NCBI GenBank assembly: GCA_947471745.1
Contig: CANJKZ010001162.1
Location: 62,001 to 126,000 of the forward strand
Direction of reading: 5' to 3'
Length of the DNA stretch: 64,000 nucleotides
From: Closterium sp. Naga37s-1
Taxonomy: Eukaryota > Streptophyta > Zygnematophyceae > Desmidiales > Closteriaceae
In this document: positions 1 to 10,839 of the stretch, one piece after another
Position numbering within the stretch: position 1 is the stretch's first letter
Layout of the letters: each line of letters begins with the position of its first letter
Program-made: the position numbers and the translations under genes
The notes under the pieces: model-generated
Database searches by the model: none
What the model saw: the letters and a program-made list of their open reading frames with translations, nothing else
What the model was told of the DNA's origin: nothing

Positions 1-3000
1 CGAATGAGGCGGACAGGAGGAGGGCTTTGGGGAATGCAATGGATGACCACGTGCTGAGGTGGCTGATTCAGCGGATGTGGCGAGAGACGGTCGTTAGCTG
101 GGGGCAGGAAGAAGGGAAGGAAGGAACGGAGGCAGAGACACGGGGAGCATGGAGCTGCCAGGAGAAGGAGGAGGAGAGCTGGGTGGTGGGGGAAGCGATG
201 AGCAAGGAGGGAAAGGATGCCATGCAGGAGCTGCTGGCCAGGCACAGGAAGTGTTTCGCTTTCACCATGCAGGAACTGGGGAGGTGCAAAGTGAAGGAGA
301 TGGAGCTGAAGCTGAGCAGCACAGAACCAGTGTTCCACCGCAGAAGGGAGATGCCGCCCGGGGACGAGGAAATCTGTAAAGAGAAGATCAAGGAGCTGCT
401 GGAAGCGGGACTGATTAGGAGATCAGAATCCGAATACGCCACACCAACAGTGGTGGCAGCCAGGCGAGACCTGACAGGGGAAGTGTTGAGCAGGAGGATG
501 TGCGGGGACTATAGGGCACTTAACAAAATCACCGTAGCAGACAGGTACCCGATGCCGATGGCGGAAGAGATCTTTGACAAGTTAGCGGAGGGGGTGTTCT
601 TCACTATGCTGGACCTGTGGCAAGGGTTCAACCAGATCAAGATCCGGGAGGAGGACATCAAGAAGACGACCTTTCATGGGCCAGACGGGCTGTATGAGTG
701 GTTGTACGTTCCATTTGGACTGCGGAACGCATCAGCAGTGTTCCAGAGGGTCATGGACAGTGTGTTGCGGGGAGTGGAGTGCGCGGCCTGCTACATTGAT
801 TATGTGGTAATCTTCAGCACAACCGAGCAACAACACCTGCAGGATGTGGAATTGAAGCAATTGAAGCAGCAGGACTCACCTGCCACCCGAAGAAGTGCAG
901 ATGGGGGGAACAGACAGTGCAGTATCTGGGGTACGAGGTGAAAGGGGGACAGATAGGGATCCAACAGGCCAAGGTAGAAGTCCTGGACAGACTGAGGGAG
1001 CCGAAGGACAAGTCAGGGCTGAGAGCAGTGCTGGGCTTCCTGAGCTACTACAGGCGGTTTGTGCCCAACTTCAGCAAGAGAGCGGCGGTGCTGAATGGGC
1101 TGTTGCGGGAGGACAAGGCGTGGGAGTGGGGAGAAGCATAGAAGGGAGCACTGCAGGACCTGATGGCAGCAGTGAAGACCGCAACGGTACTCAAGCTGCC
1201 CGCCGCTGATCACCCGTTTACGCTCTACACCGACTGGAGCAGCCAAGGGATGGGGGGGATACTCTGCCAGGAGGTGGAAGGAGAGGAGAAGGTAGTGGCA
1301 TATGCGAGCAGGAGCTGCAACTCGGCGGAGGCACAATACAGCTCCTACATAGGAGAAGGGTTGGCGGTCGTGTGGGCAGTGGGGCATTTTAGGGTGTACC
1401 TGCAGGGGAGGGAATTCACCTTAGTGACAGACCACCAGCCCCTGACTTGGCTGATGACAACCCCGGGGCTGACGGGCAGGAATGCAAGATGGGCAATGAA
1501 GCTGCAGGAGTATGACTTCAAGATCAAGCATAGGCTAGGAAAGACATTGCAACACGTGGATGGCCTCTCTCGGAACCCCCCACCGCCAGAGCCCACTGTG
1601 ACCTTGACACTGCTGGCAAGATTAGTGGAGCAGAATGGGGCCAAGGAAGGGAAGGGGCCAGCAGACATTTGGGAGGATGTACCGGCCATGCGGTGGGTGA
1701 AGGGAGAGACCGAAGAGGACGAAGAGCTGACGGCACGAGTAAGGGCAAGGGGCCAGCATTATAGATGGTACCAGCAGCAGCTGCAGGTGGAGACAGAGGA
1801 TGGGTGGAAGCTGGTGCCGGCCCCAAGCGAGAGAGAAGCAGTGATTAAGGAGGTACACACAAAGCTAGGGCACTTTGGGCACGAGAGGACTGTGCAGCTG
1901 CTGAAGACAGGATGGTGGTGGGAGGGGATGCGGAGGCAAGTAAAGGGGTGGGTGGAGGGCTGTGAGGCGTGCCAAAGGAGCAGGGCAAACCTCACCCAAG
2001 CCAAGGCAGAGTTGCAGTCGTTGCCCATCCGAGGCCTAGGTTTCAGGTGGTCCTTAGATCTGGTGGGGGAGCTGCAGCTGAGCCGGGGAGGGAAGCAATA
2101 CATAGTGCTCATGGTCGAACATGTGAGCAAGTGGCTGGAGGTGAGGGCTATCCCGAGCAAGAGCTCAAGGCACGTGGCAGCGGCGTTCAAGGAATAAGTG
2201 GTATGCAGGTTCGGGGCATGTGCAGAGGTCCTCACGGATCAAGGGACAGAGTTTCAAGGGGAGTTCAAGAAGCTGCTGGAGGAGATAGGGATCACCCATA
2301 GGGGCACTTCTCGGTACCACCCACAGAGCGATGGGCTGACTGGGCGACTGGTGCAGACCTTGAAGTGGGGATTGCGAGCGTATGGGGAAAAGAGGAAGTG
2401 GGACTGGGATGAGGAGCTGCATTGGGTTGCAGCAGGGTACAGATTTGGGAAGCAGGCGGCCTTGAAAGATCACTCTCCTTATAGTCTCCTATATGGATGT
2501 GAGCCGCTGCTACCGGTGGGAACAGACATTGTGACGGCAGGAACAATAGAGAACTGGGTGGCACTGTCAGAAGCCAGGGCAAGATACCTACGAGTGATGA
2601 TGCCAGCGGCATTGGAGAATCTCCACACCGCTCAGCAGAGGGATGCTCGGTGCTATGAGCAGCGGCAGCAGCAAGGGACGGGGGAAAGACCCAGGAAGGG
2701 AGTGAGTCAGGGGCAGGAAGTGTACCTGAAGCGGGCAAAGCAAGATACGCTGGATGTTGGGGTGGGCTCAGAGAGGTGGAGGGTGAAGGAGGTCCGTCCC
2801 TCAGGGATCCTGGTTTTAGAAAATGACAAAGGGGCACTCCTGAAGGAGCACCAGAGTAACACGGATGGGGTGAAGGGGGGCAAGCCTCAAGAGAAGGGTC
2901 CTGTGATACAAGCTCAAGCAGCCAGAGCACGAGCACAGGAGGGGGCAGTGGGTAAGTGAGGCTACGCAACAAGGAGAAGGAAGAGACAGCATGAGAAGAA

Positions 3001-3083
3001 CAGGGGCAGGGAGAAGAGCAGGTCCAGGATGAAGAGCAGGTGCATGAAGAAGAGCAGGGGCTGAGAGGAGGAAGGTTCTCCGA
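1..3083 (+). mobile_element. Ty3/gypsy LTR retrotransposon, pol remnant
   Basis: The translated region shows, in order, reverse transcriptase (FTMLDLWQGFNQIKI, then VPFGLRNASAVFQRV), RNase H (YTDWSSQGMGGIL near 1226), the integrase zinc-binding region (GHFGHERTVQLL ending CEACQRSR, about 1870-1980) and the integrase core (LTDQGTEFQGEF, then YHPQSDGLTGRL, about 2230-2350). This order (RT, RNase H, integrase) is that of Ty3/gypsy. The 5' end lies outside the window, and no LTR is recognised at the 3' end, where the sequence runs straight into an LRR-exon array. The element is broken, with several interruptions, and looks old. Confidence 0.9.
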
Positions 3084-3089
3084 CAATCC

Positions 3090-3619
3090 TTGCCAATCCT
3101 GTGTCAGGGATCTATGCAGTAATAAATTCTCTGGACGTTTCCTTGTCAATCCTATGTCAGGGATCTACGCAGCAATAACTTCACAGGACGTTTCCTTGCC
3201 AATACTGTGTCATGGATCTACGCAGCAATAACCTCACCGGACGTTTCCTTGCCATTCCTGTGTCAGGGATCTACGCAGCAATAACTTCACTGGACGTTTC
3301 CTTGCCAATCTTGTGTCCGGGATCTACGCAGCAATAACTCCACCAGACGTTTCCTTGCCATTCGGGTGTCAGGGATCTACGCAGCAATAACTTCACCGGA
3401 TGTTTCCTTGCCAATCCTGTGCTAGGGATCTACGCAGCAATAACTTCACCGGACGTTTCCTTGCCATTCCTGTGTCAGGGATCTACGCAGCAATAACTTC
3501 TCCAGACGTTTCCTTGCAAATCCTGTGTCAAGGATCTACGTAGCAATAACTTCACCGGACATTTTCTTGCCAATCCTGTATCAGGGATCTACGCAGCAAT
3601 AACTTCACCGGACGCTTCC
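3090..3619 (+). repeat. 53-bp tandem array built from an LRR exon boundary (10 copies)
   Basis: Ten units of 53 bp begin with ttgccaatcc. Each carries a 3' splice-site-like tgtgtcag, then the start of an LRR exon that reads DLRSNNFTG, then gacgtttcc. The last unit runs into the complete exon at 3585-3695. Copies differ by a few bases each, so they are not all recent. 53 is not a multiple of 3, so read-through would change frame at every unit, whereas using any one acceptor would not. Confidence 0.85.
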
Positions 3620-3695
3620 TTGCCATTCCATCCACAACTGGACGTTTCCTTGCCATTCCATCCACAATTGGACGTTTGACCGGCCTGACAAACTT
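3585..3695 (+). CDS. LRR receptor gene, exon with one plant-type leucine-rich repeat (first visible)
   Basis: The exon follows cag and ends at aactt|gtgagt. It reads DLRSNNFTG, then an extended stretch, then IPSTIGRLTGLTN. Starting on one base and ending with TT, it has the same phase-2 boundaries as the LRR exons downstream. At 111 bp it is 39 bp longer than the 72-bp module, because a 30-bp stretch coding GRFLAIPSTT is doubled in frame; nine further bases are extra. Plant LRRs of this kind form the extracellular horseshoe of receptor kinases or receptor proteins. Earlier exons must lie outside the window or have been displaced by the gypsy element. The exon call rests on motif, frame and splice sites only. 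Confidence 0.7.
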
Positions 3696-4369
3696 GTGAG
3701 TAAGATTTGGACGGCCTCCTCGAGTGCTACCCAGGTCAGTACTCCACACTACGGAAGACGTTGTGGCGAGATCAAGTTGCACACTGTACAATCACCAGCA
3801 GTATACTCGAGCTTTAAGTGACACGTGGTATCCGAGACTAGACATAGAGCAGTGTTACTTGACGCTAACAATGATGAGCACTTGGTACGTGCGGTGGCGG
3901 GTAGTAGTAGTAGGTTTAAAGTACTCGATTTTTAATGCGCCTTATAAGCCGTCTCTCTACACGCATTACTTAGGCTCCTTAACAGTCGGTGAGGGGTAGT
4001 AGTAGTCCGTAGTACTATTTTTTTTAGGTGGAGGGAGAGGCTGTTTTGGTAAGCTTTGGCCTTGTGTAAAGATCTTATTTTCTTGGTACAGCATTTCATT
4101 TTGTTTGAACTTGCTAACTTGCTATGCTACGCATGCTCATGGTTGTGCGCCAGCAGTTTGCAATCCATCAAGCAATCTTTATAAGAGTATCTCCGACGAA
4201 ATTAGACACAACATCGCATTTTCTTCTCATTTTGATGCAATCTGTTCCCCTGTATGCTCGGCCCTTGCGTGCTTGCATGCCTTTCTCCCGATTCCATTAC
4301 CAAGCTTTCAAACCTTGTTATTCTGTGAGTACGGCTGGGTTGGCGTGTTAGGTAGGTACACCGTACAAC
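3696..4369 (+). other. LRR-gene intron, no recognised feature
   Basis: Mixed AT-rich sequence between two LRR exons. No coding motif, LTR or terminal repeat is recognised here. Confidence 0.5.
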
Positions 4370-4562
4370 CACATCCCACATGCATTCCCAATGTTGGCCA
4401 TGCTCACATCCCACATGCATTCCCAATGTTGCCCATGCTCACATCCCACATGCATTCCCAATATTGTGCATGCGCACATCTCACAAGCATCCCCCCCAAT
4501 ATTGGGCATGCGCACATCCCACATGCATCCCCCCCAATATTGGGCATGCGCACATCCCACAA
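4370..4562. repeat. 35-38 bp minisatellite in LRR-gene intron
   Basis: About 5.3 copies of a unit starting cacatcccacatgcat. Three units are 35 bp; two carry extra cytosines and are 38 bp. It does not resemble an exon boundary. Confidence 0.85.
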
Positions 4563-4878
4563 CTTTACATAGTATGTTAGAAGCACCCACGAGCTATGTG
4601 AAGGTGTTGCCATCAAATATGTCATACTTTTATGCTTGCTTTCAACCGCTCAAAACGGGCATACAAGGAAAGAAAGAGGAGATGAATGATGATGTAGTAT
4701 CCTGAAGGCAGTCTTGGTTGTGTGGTCCTGGTATTCTTCAAAGTGCACTTGGTACTTAGCCCTTCTTGGGCCTCTGCATTCTGGCTATATCTACGCTTGT
4801 TTTAATTTGTTCAGACAAAGGCTGTGCTTTGCTTTGCCATTGCTTCTTCTCTTCCACTCCAGTTCTCCAAAATTGCAG

Positions 4879-4950
4879 GCGTCTTGCTAAAGACAACCTG
4901 TCAGGCTCGATACCAGCAGGGATTGGCACCCTTACAGCTCTAACCGAATT
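4879..4950 (+). CDS. LRR receptor gene, LRR exon (72 bp)
   Basis: Acceptor ttgcag, donor gtgagt. The exon reads RLAKDNLSGSIPAGIGTLTA and then LTE, with the final TT completing a Leu codon in the next exon. This matches the plant LRR consensus LxxNxLxGxIPxxLGxLxxL. The exon is exactly 72 bp, phase 2 at both ends, so exons of this type can be added or skipped without changing frame. Its role would be a single turn of an extracellular LRR solenoid. Confidence 0.85.
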
Positions 4951-5510
4951 GTGAGTCTGTCCCTTGAAAGCTATATTATGTATGCAAACTCATAACTTTG
5001 TGCCCCCAGGAAGGATCACCACAAACCAGATACCTTGTTGATCTTTCCCTCTCCCTCACTTGTACGCATCACAAGAAGTTTCTCTTGCTCAATCCTTCAT
5101 TTAGTAAGGGGGGAGTTGAGGTACTCACCTGTTTAGAATGAAAGCAGCCTGCGATAATGCGCACGAAAAAAAGAAGTTTAAGGTTGTATTCCTCCAAAGT
5201 TAGGACACCTGAGTGGTTTTTTCATTTGCTTTTAAACGAATGACTACATTCAAAACTACCTCGTGATTTGAAAGGCCTGATGGATGCTCGAACCCAACGT
5301 TACATCAGAAGCAAGCTAGTCTCGAAGTGTTTGGCAACCAAGTCAACCACACTTACGAAACTCACTGACACGTGTGGCGTGAAGTGTACTGGCATACTAC
5401 AGAAATTGCGGTATATATATCAGCATTGCAAAATCTCGTCGCTTTGTGTCTAGGTCAGTTCAGACTAGGGTGAGTAGCCATTCAGCACAAAAAAACGCTC
5501 AAAGTGTCCA
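4951..5510 (+). other. LRR-gene intron, no recognised feature
   Basis: AT-rich sequence with short open frames and no recognised motif. It ends at the target-site copy gtcca of the first TRIM. Confidence 0.5.
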
Positions 5511-5855
5511 TGTCAGAATCCCAACCACTAGACCATTGGGATAAAAGGGCTTGTTAAGTAGCGGGTCAGTGCGCCCATAACCCCCCAGGACAACGAGCCT
5601 GTAACCCTTCCCTAGGATCAATCGGGGATCACCAGTGGACCTCTGACACCCCCCCGCACTGGGATGCCCGAAGTGCACACACTGGGATTCGAACCCGAGA
5701 CCTTCGCTCTGATACCATGTCAGAATCCCAACCACTAGACCATTGGGATAAAAGGGCTTGTTAAGTAGCGGGTCAGTGCGCCCATAACCCCCCAGGACAA
5801 CGAGCCTATAACCCTTCCCTAGGATCAATCGGGGATCACCAGTGGACCTCTGACA
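5511..5855 (-). mobile_element. TRIM (miniature LTR retrotransposon) 1
   Basis: Two 138-bp terminal repeats (5511-5648, 5718-5855), which I find to differ at a single base, flank about 69 bp. On the minus strand the 5' LTR is followed by the primer site TGGTATCAGAGC, and the interior ends in a G-run next to TGTCAG. Flanking gtcca on both sides (5506-5510, 5856-5860) is a perfect 5-bp target-site duplication. It codes for nothing, looks whole for a TRIM, and is young. Confidence 0.93.
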
Positions 5856-6107
5856 GTCCAGACTTGGCATGGTGTCCGTGCGTAGGAATATGATCTAACA
5901 TGCGTTCTATCTATGCACCTAGCACGTGCAGAAAATGAAATGTTAACATGCGTGCGAAGTGTGTAACACGCGCGGGAAAGAAAAGAAATCATTGCCACGA
6001 TAATTCGTGGGGGGTAATCAAGTTACCTTTAGTGTGAGGCGCCTATCACGCGCAGGAAATGCGAATGCAAACGTCTAGGCACGTTTAGTGCGTGATGAGC
6101 AATTTCT

Positions 6108-6482
6108 TGTCAGAATCCCAACCACTAGACCATTGGGATAAAAAGGCTTGTTTTAGTAGCGGATCAGTGCGCCCATAACCCCCCATGCTAACAGACCTGT
6201 AACCCCCCAAGGATCAATCGGGGATCTCACAGTGCAAGTCTTCTGACACCCCCCCACACTGGGAGGTCCAGGACTCGGCACAGCGGCAACGGCCTGCATG
6301 TGCATACACCGGGATTCGAACCCAAGACCGCTCTGATACCATGTCAGAATCCCAACCACTAGACCATTGGGATAAAAGGGCTTGTTTTAGTAGCGGATCA
6401 GTGCGCCCATAACCCCCCGGGCTAACAGGCCTGTAACCCCCCAAGGATCAATCGGGGATCTCACAGTGCAAGTCTTCTGACA
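6108..6482 (-). mobile_element. TRIM (miniature LTR retrotransposon) 2
   Basis: Same family as the element at 5511. The LTRs are 6108-6248 and 6342-6482 (141 bp each), the primer site (minus strand) is TGGTATCAGAGC, and the target-site duplication is tttct (6103-6107, 6483-6487). The interior is about 93 bp, so the two copies are independent insertions, not one duplication. Confidence 0.93.
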
Positions 6483-6648
6483 TTTCTGACCATGCTGCTA
6501 TGAAATATTCTTACACGTCCATACAAACGTCTAGGCGTGTTTAGTGCGTTTTAGTACGTGCTGCTATGAAGAAATCTTACACGTCATGGAGAAATGGTTG
6601 TGCAATACAATACAATTTATACTTGCAACTTATAAATAAGCATGAGCA

Positions 6649-7470
6649 TGTTAAAGTTTAGAGGAAAGAAGAGAGAAGGAAGAAGAGGGTTGCACTAGCA
6701 AGAATGGGGATACAAATAGGAAACCCTAGAAGGGTTGTACTCGCTATAGAGCACCCCACTACAGGCTAGAGCATAAGATAACATTCTGACACACCCCCAT
6801 AGCCAAAGTGGGGTGTAATCAGCAGAGGAAGCAAAGGAGTACAAGCTCAGGGTGGATCACAATGTCACCACACATTCTGAGCACAAGTTCAAGAAGCAAT
6901 AGTTTAAGTTCACAATTATGAGCAAAGCTAGTGGTAGTCACAACGGGCAAGTGAGGAGGAGGAGAGAGAGTGAGAGGAGAGGAGATAGGGGGCGACGGCT
7001 GAAGCTGCAGACACACGGGCAACAGGAGGCAGACTGGCACAGCGGCTACCGGACGAAGTCCCCGGAATACAGGAGTAACAGGCCCCGCGGCTAAAGTAGC
7101 GGCAGACGAGCAACGGACCCACGGGCGGCTGGCACAGCTGGCTACGACTGGGCTACCGGACGAAGTCCCCGGAATACAGGTGCTGCTGGCGACACGACGG
7201 CAACCTCCATTCAGCTTCCCCAAACTATCCCACTCCCCCCTGGCACACACCCGCTGCTACACCGCTAGCTCCACTCCCCCTTCACCCCCCCTTAGTACCA
7301 CTCCACCGGCTCCAACACGTCCACCCCCCCTCAGCGGCAGCTGCAGCACAGGGAGACGGAGGAGGAGGAGGAGCAGGCGACGCCACACACCTGCCACCCC
7401 CCAACCGCCACCCCCCAACCGCCACCCCCCAACCACTACCCCCCAAACCCTAAAAACAGGGTAGGGAGGT

Positions 7471-7503
<33 letters not shown>

Positions 7504-8271
7504 ACGCGCGGCCCCCGGTAGACTCCCCTCCCGTCGCCCGTCGCGGCGCCCTGGGGGGGGCCGCAGTAGGGGCCGGGGCAGGTCGGGGCCGGGGCAGGTC
7601 GGGGACGGGGCGGGGCAGCAGGGGCCGCGCACGGCTCCCCTGGGCAGCGCGACGGGGCAGCAGGGCCGCGCGACGGGGCAGCAGGGGCCGCGCGCGGCTC
7701 CCCTGGGCGGCGCGACGGGGCTGCAGGGGCCGCGCGCGGCTCCCCTGGGCGGCGCGACGGGGCTGCAGGGGCCGCGCGCGGCTCCCCTGGGCGGCGCGAC
7801 AGGGCTGCAGGGGTCGCGCGCGGCTCCCCTGGGCGGCGCGACGGGGCTGTAGGGGTCGCGCGACCCGCCGCGCGCCTCGGGGCGCGCGGCGGGCAGGAAA
7901 CCGCCGCGCGCCTCGGGGCGCACGGCGGGCAGAAAACCGCCGCGCGCCTCGGGGCGCACGGCGGGCAGAAAACCGCCGCGCGCCTCGGGGCGCACGGCGG
8001 GAAGAAAAACTGTCGCACGCCACGAAGCGTGCGGCACAGAGAGTAGCAGTAGCAGTTGCAGCGGAAGCAACAAGGTGGTGAGCCCACCCACAGGATCGAT
8101 CCAAGGGGATCGACCTGCTCTGATAGCATGTTAAAGTTTAGAGGAAAGAAGAGAGAAGGAAGAAGAGGGTTGCACTAGCAAGAATGGGGATACAAATAGG
8201 AAACCCTAGAAGGGTTGTACTCGCTATAGAGCACCCCACTACAGGCTAGAGCATAAGATAACATTCTGACA
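6649..8271 (-). mobile_element. Small non-autonomous LTR element with GC-rich interior
   Basis: LTRs 6649-6791 and 8129-8271 (143 bp) appear identical by eye. Target-site duplication gagca (6644-6648, 8272-8276) is perfect. On the minus strand the primer site reads TGCTATCAGAGC after the 5' LTR, and a G-run precedes the 3' LTR. The interior just inside the 3' LTR (about 6792-6900) resembles the 3' untranslated part of Copia-2, so this is probably a derivative of a Copia family. No retroviral domain is recognised. It looks whole for its kind and very young, and must be moved by another element's proteins. Confidence 0.92.
7615..8010. repeat. 42-bp and 36-bp GC-rich tandem arrays inside the non-autonomous element
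   Basis: About 5-6 units of 42 bp (ggggctgcaggggccgcg...) are followed by about 4 units of 36 bp (aaaccgccgcgcgcctcg...). Both periods are multiples of three, so several frames stay open across the arrays; on the minus strand these read Pro/Arg/Ala-rich peptides such as PSRRPGEPRAAPAA. Confidence 0.85.
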
Positions 8272-8997
8272 GAGCAAAGTGCCAAACCATTATATGTTTG
8301 TTTTTTCTTTAAGGTTGGGGCAAGTTCGTTATGATTCTCTTTAAAGCAGTTCGGCCGGCTCTATGGTTCGGTATGGTTGGAGTGCCAAACTGACCACTCT
8401 CTTCCGGCCATGCGAGTTCACATTTAGGCTTTTTTTTTAGGTCATTTTCTAGCTTCATATCCTCCTTAGCATATTCCGCTCGAGTCCCCTCCTCCTTAGC
8501 ATGTTAGATTAGATATTTCAAATTTTGCAATACGTCAAATGGTCGAAAACATATACAGCTCGGGTTGAATCAAAACAAGTTCTATCCAATCCAGGCCTCG
8601 CACGGTTTGTGTTGAAGTGGTTCTGCTTTGATGAGATCTGAATGAGCGGATTGGTGGGCAAAGTAATGAAGAGGTACCAATGTGATTCCACCTTGCCATT
8701 CTAATTCGGTTCATGTGCATGCCAACTACTATTAAGCACTATCAGTTGCATTGCACCCAATATCCTAAGTTGAAGATTTGCTTAAGCTAGCTCTCTCTTA
8801 AGAAACGTAATCAATTAGGCTCTCCTTCCTCTCTTTCACCAGATTCATGGGGTTTGTTTCATTGTCTTAAAACAACACAAGTTGATGGAAGAAGGGATCC
8901 GCAGCCTACCTGTCCATCACTCACACGTCTAGCACTATCGGCTGCATTGCACCCAATATGATTTCCCACAATCACTATCATGTGTTTCTCTCATTAG
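8272..8997 (+). other. LRR-gene intron, no recognised feature
   Basis: AT-rich intron sequence. Nothing is recognised apart from the acceptor cattag of the next exon at its end. Confidence 0.5.
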
Positions 8998-9069
8998 GAT
9001 CCTTGCCAACAATAGCCTAAGTGGCACGATCCCTGACTCCTTTGGCAAGCTCTCAACTCTTGGCTCTTT
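8998..9069 (+). CDS. LRR receptor gene, LRR exon (72 bp)
   Basis: Acceptor cattag, donor gtgaga. Reads ILANNSLSGTIPDSFGKLST and then LGS, with the last TT giving Leu with the next exon. Exactly 72 bp, phase 2 at both ends, all consensus positions intact. Between this exon and the previous one the intron has taken in two TRIMs and the non-autonomous element. Confidence 0.87.
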
Positions 9070-10064
9070 GTGAGAACTTCAGCTATACGTTTATTCGCTT
9101 CAATTTGAAAATCGGAAAAATGCACGCCTGTATCTGTTTCTCCATGGCCCCCATCCATTGTTCGAGCATACGCTCCGACTTTTAAAAGTCATGTTTCTTT
9201 ATGTTTTTCGATCTACTTCCACCAAGGTTGCCATTGTGCTGACCTTCAGGCTGTATCCACTTGCTTTCTCCATGTTTTGCTCTAGACTGTACGAAATGTA
9301 GATTAGGACAGGTAAGAACTGCTTAGGATTTCTCTCTAAATACCATGTTGAAGTGGAGCTATTGGCGGCCATAGATGTCGAGAAGGTGGAAACGTTACAC
9401 GTTACACTGAGTAGATATGGGTACAATGAAATAGGGTTGGTTGGGGTGAAACCCCAATTGAACCTAGGAAGTGTCCAGTCTAGGAACAAACTCCTAAATG
9501 AACTTAAAGTGAACCTAAATTGAGACTAAGCCTCAAACTGGTCAAAAAACCATGTATGGCCAGAATCAAGTACAGTGAGGAAACTAGCCTACCTACTCTA
9601 AGACTCTGGAAACTGCTTTTCTCTGTGATTCGAGGTAGATGTGAGCAAAAACCGAACTCGAACATGTTCGAGTCGTGCCGTGTTGAAGGCCCACATTCAG
9701 TCGATCCAAACCTGTTTGCTTCGTATGCGACCTTTATGGGTGGGCCTAGGTTTGAGGTTCAACCTTTGTACTCAAACCTTCTAGGGTTCGAGTTGAACCG
9801 GTATGCAAAGGTTTAGTTTGACTAGGGGTCAAATACATGGTTTCAAGATTTAGGGCTGCTTTGACGTGGCTTGTCATGCATAGTCAAACCAACAGTTAGT
9901 GTATACGTTTTCAAGTTGATCCGTCTTGGGTCAAACATTTTGCAATCCAGTAATTTGGTCAACATTAATTCGAGTTATGGTGTCCTCAGCAGTGCTGCTT
10001 TCCGTCCCGAGTTTGGGTCTTCACCCTCCCTCTCTCTTCTTCCCCGCGTTCATGTTTTTTTTAG
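9070..10064 (+). other. LRR-gene intron, no recognised feature
   Basis: AT-rich sequence of about 1 kb between two LRR exons. No repeat ends, coding motifs or terminal repeats are recognised. Confidence 0.5.
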
Positions 10065-10136
10065 GTATCTCGATGGAAACAACCTGACAGGAACAATACC
10101 AGCAACACTGGGCAACCTTCGATTTGTTGTCGACAT
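10065..10136 (+). CDS. LRR receptor gene, LRR exon (72 bp)
   Basis: Acceptor ttttag, donor gtaagc. Reads YLDGNNLTGTIPATLGNLRF and then VVD, ending in AT, which with a following G would give Met in place of Leu. Exactly 72 bp, phase 2 at both ends. Typical plant LRR; the final hydrophobic position is still satisfied. Confidence 0.87.
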
Positions 10137-10629
10137 GTAAGCCTTCTGGGTCTAGGGGAATCTTCCTACATCACATCACATGTGGACGGATAATAGCAGC
10201 TGGAGATCCTTGTTCAAACAAACGAGATTGTGGCTTTAAAAAATATATGAGCAACCGAGCGTTGTGTCGTGCTTGATGTGTCACGTTAGTGTGAACTCGT
10301 ATAACCCAACCTGAACCTGGCTCGTATATTATTGTTTCGGACAACCCATGAGTCCGGCTCTATTGAAGTGGCTAGAATCTAATGGTTCAACCAATTAACT
10401 GACCGAGTATGACCAAACGAGATTGTGGCTTGGAAGGCATGACCGCATTTCCAATGTGAGCAGTGAGCAGGTAAAAAACAAAAAAAACAGGTGAAAAAGA
10501 GTTTCAAGTCTAGGACCAGGAGAACCTACAAGCCCAAAGTCTAGAAACATGGAGAATGGAGGTCGGGAAGCCACATCCTGTAATTTTAAGAGGTCTCAAT
10601 GCAGCTTGTCAAACGTGCCTGCCAGCATC
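10137..10629 (+). other. LRR-gene intron before Copia-1, no recognised feature
   Basis: AT-rich sequence ending in gcatc (10625-10629), the left target-site copy of Copia-1. Confidence 0.5.
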
Positions 10630-10790
10630 TGTCAAACATATATGCCTAGTTATATCTAGGCTTAGTTTATGTGTTTATAGTTGTCTAGGCTATAGTGGGT
10701 TTAGCCTTAGGGGATACAAAGATCCTCTCGACATTCTACTTGTACCCCTTCCCTTTTCCTAGTCAACCATTCTCGCCTAAGATTCTAACA
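10630..10790 (+). repeat. Copia-1 5' LTR
   Basis: TGTCAAAC...TCTAACA, matched by 19055-19215. The primer site begins at 10791. Confidence 0.95.
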
Positions 10791-10839
10791 TGGTATTTAG
10801 AGCAACTAAGTCTTATGACCTAGTCTCAATGGGCCCACC

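Noticed and set aside
4105-4705. Overlapping His/Pro-rich ORFs
   Set aside because: They follow the 35-bp minisatellite in all frames and have no conserved domain.
7257-8129. Three overlapping Pro/Arg/Ala-rich minus-strand ORFs as genes
   Set aside because: They overlap in different frames over GC-rich arrays and have no domain. Better explained by composition.
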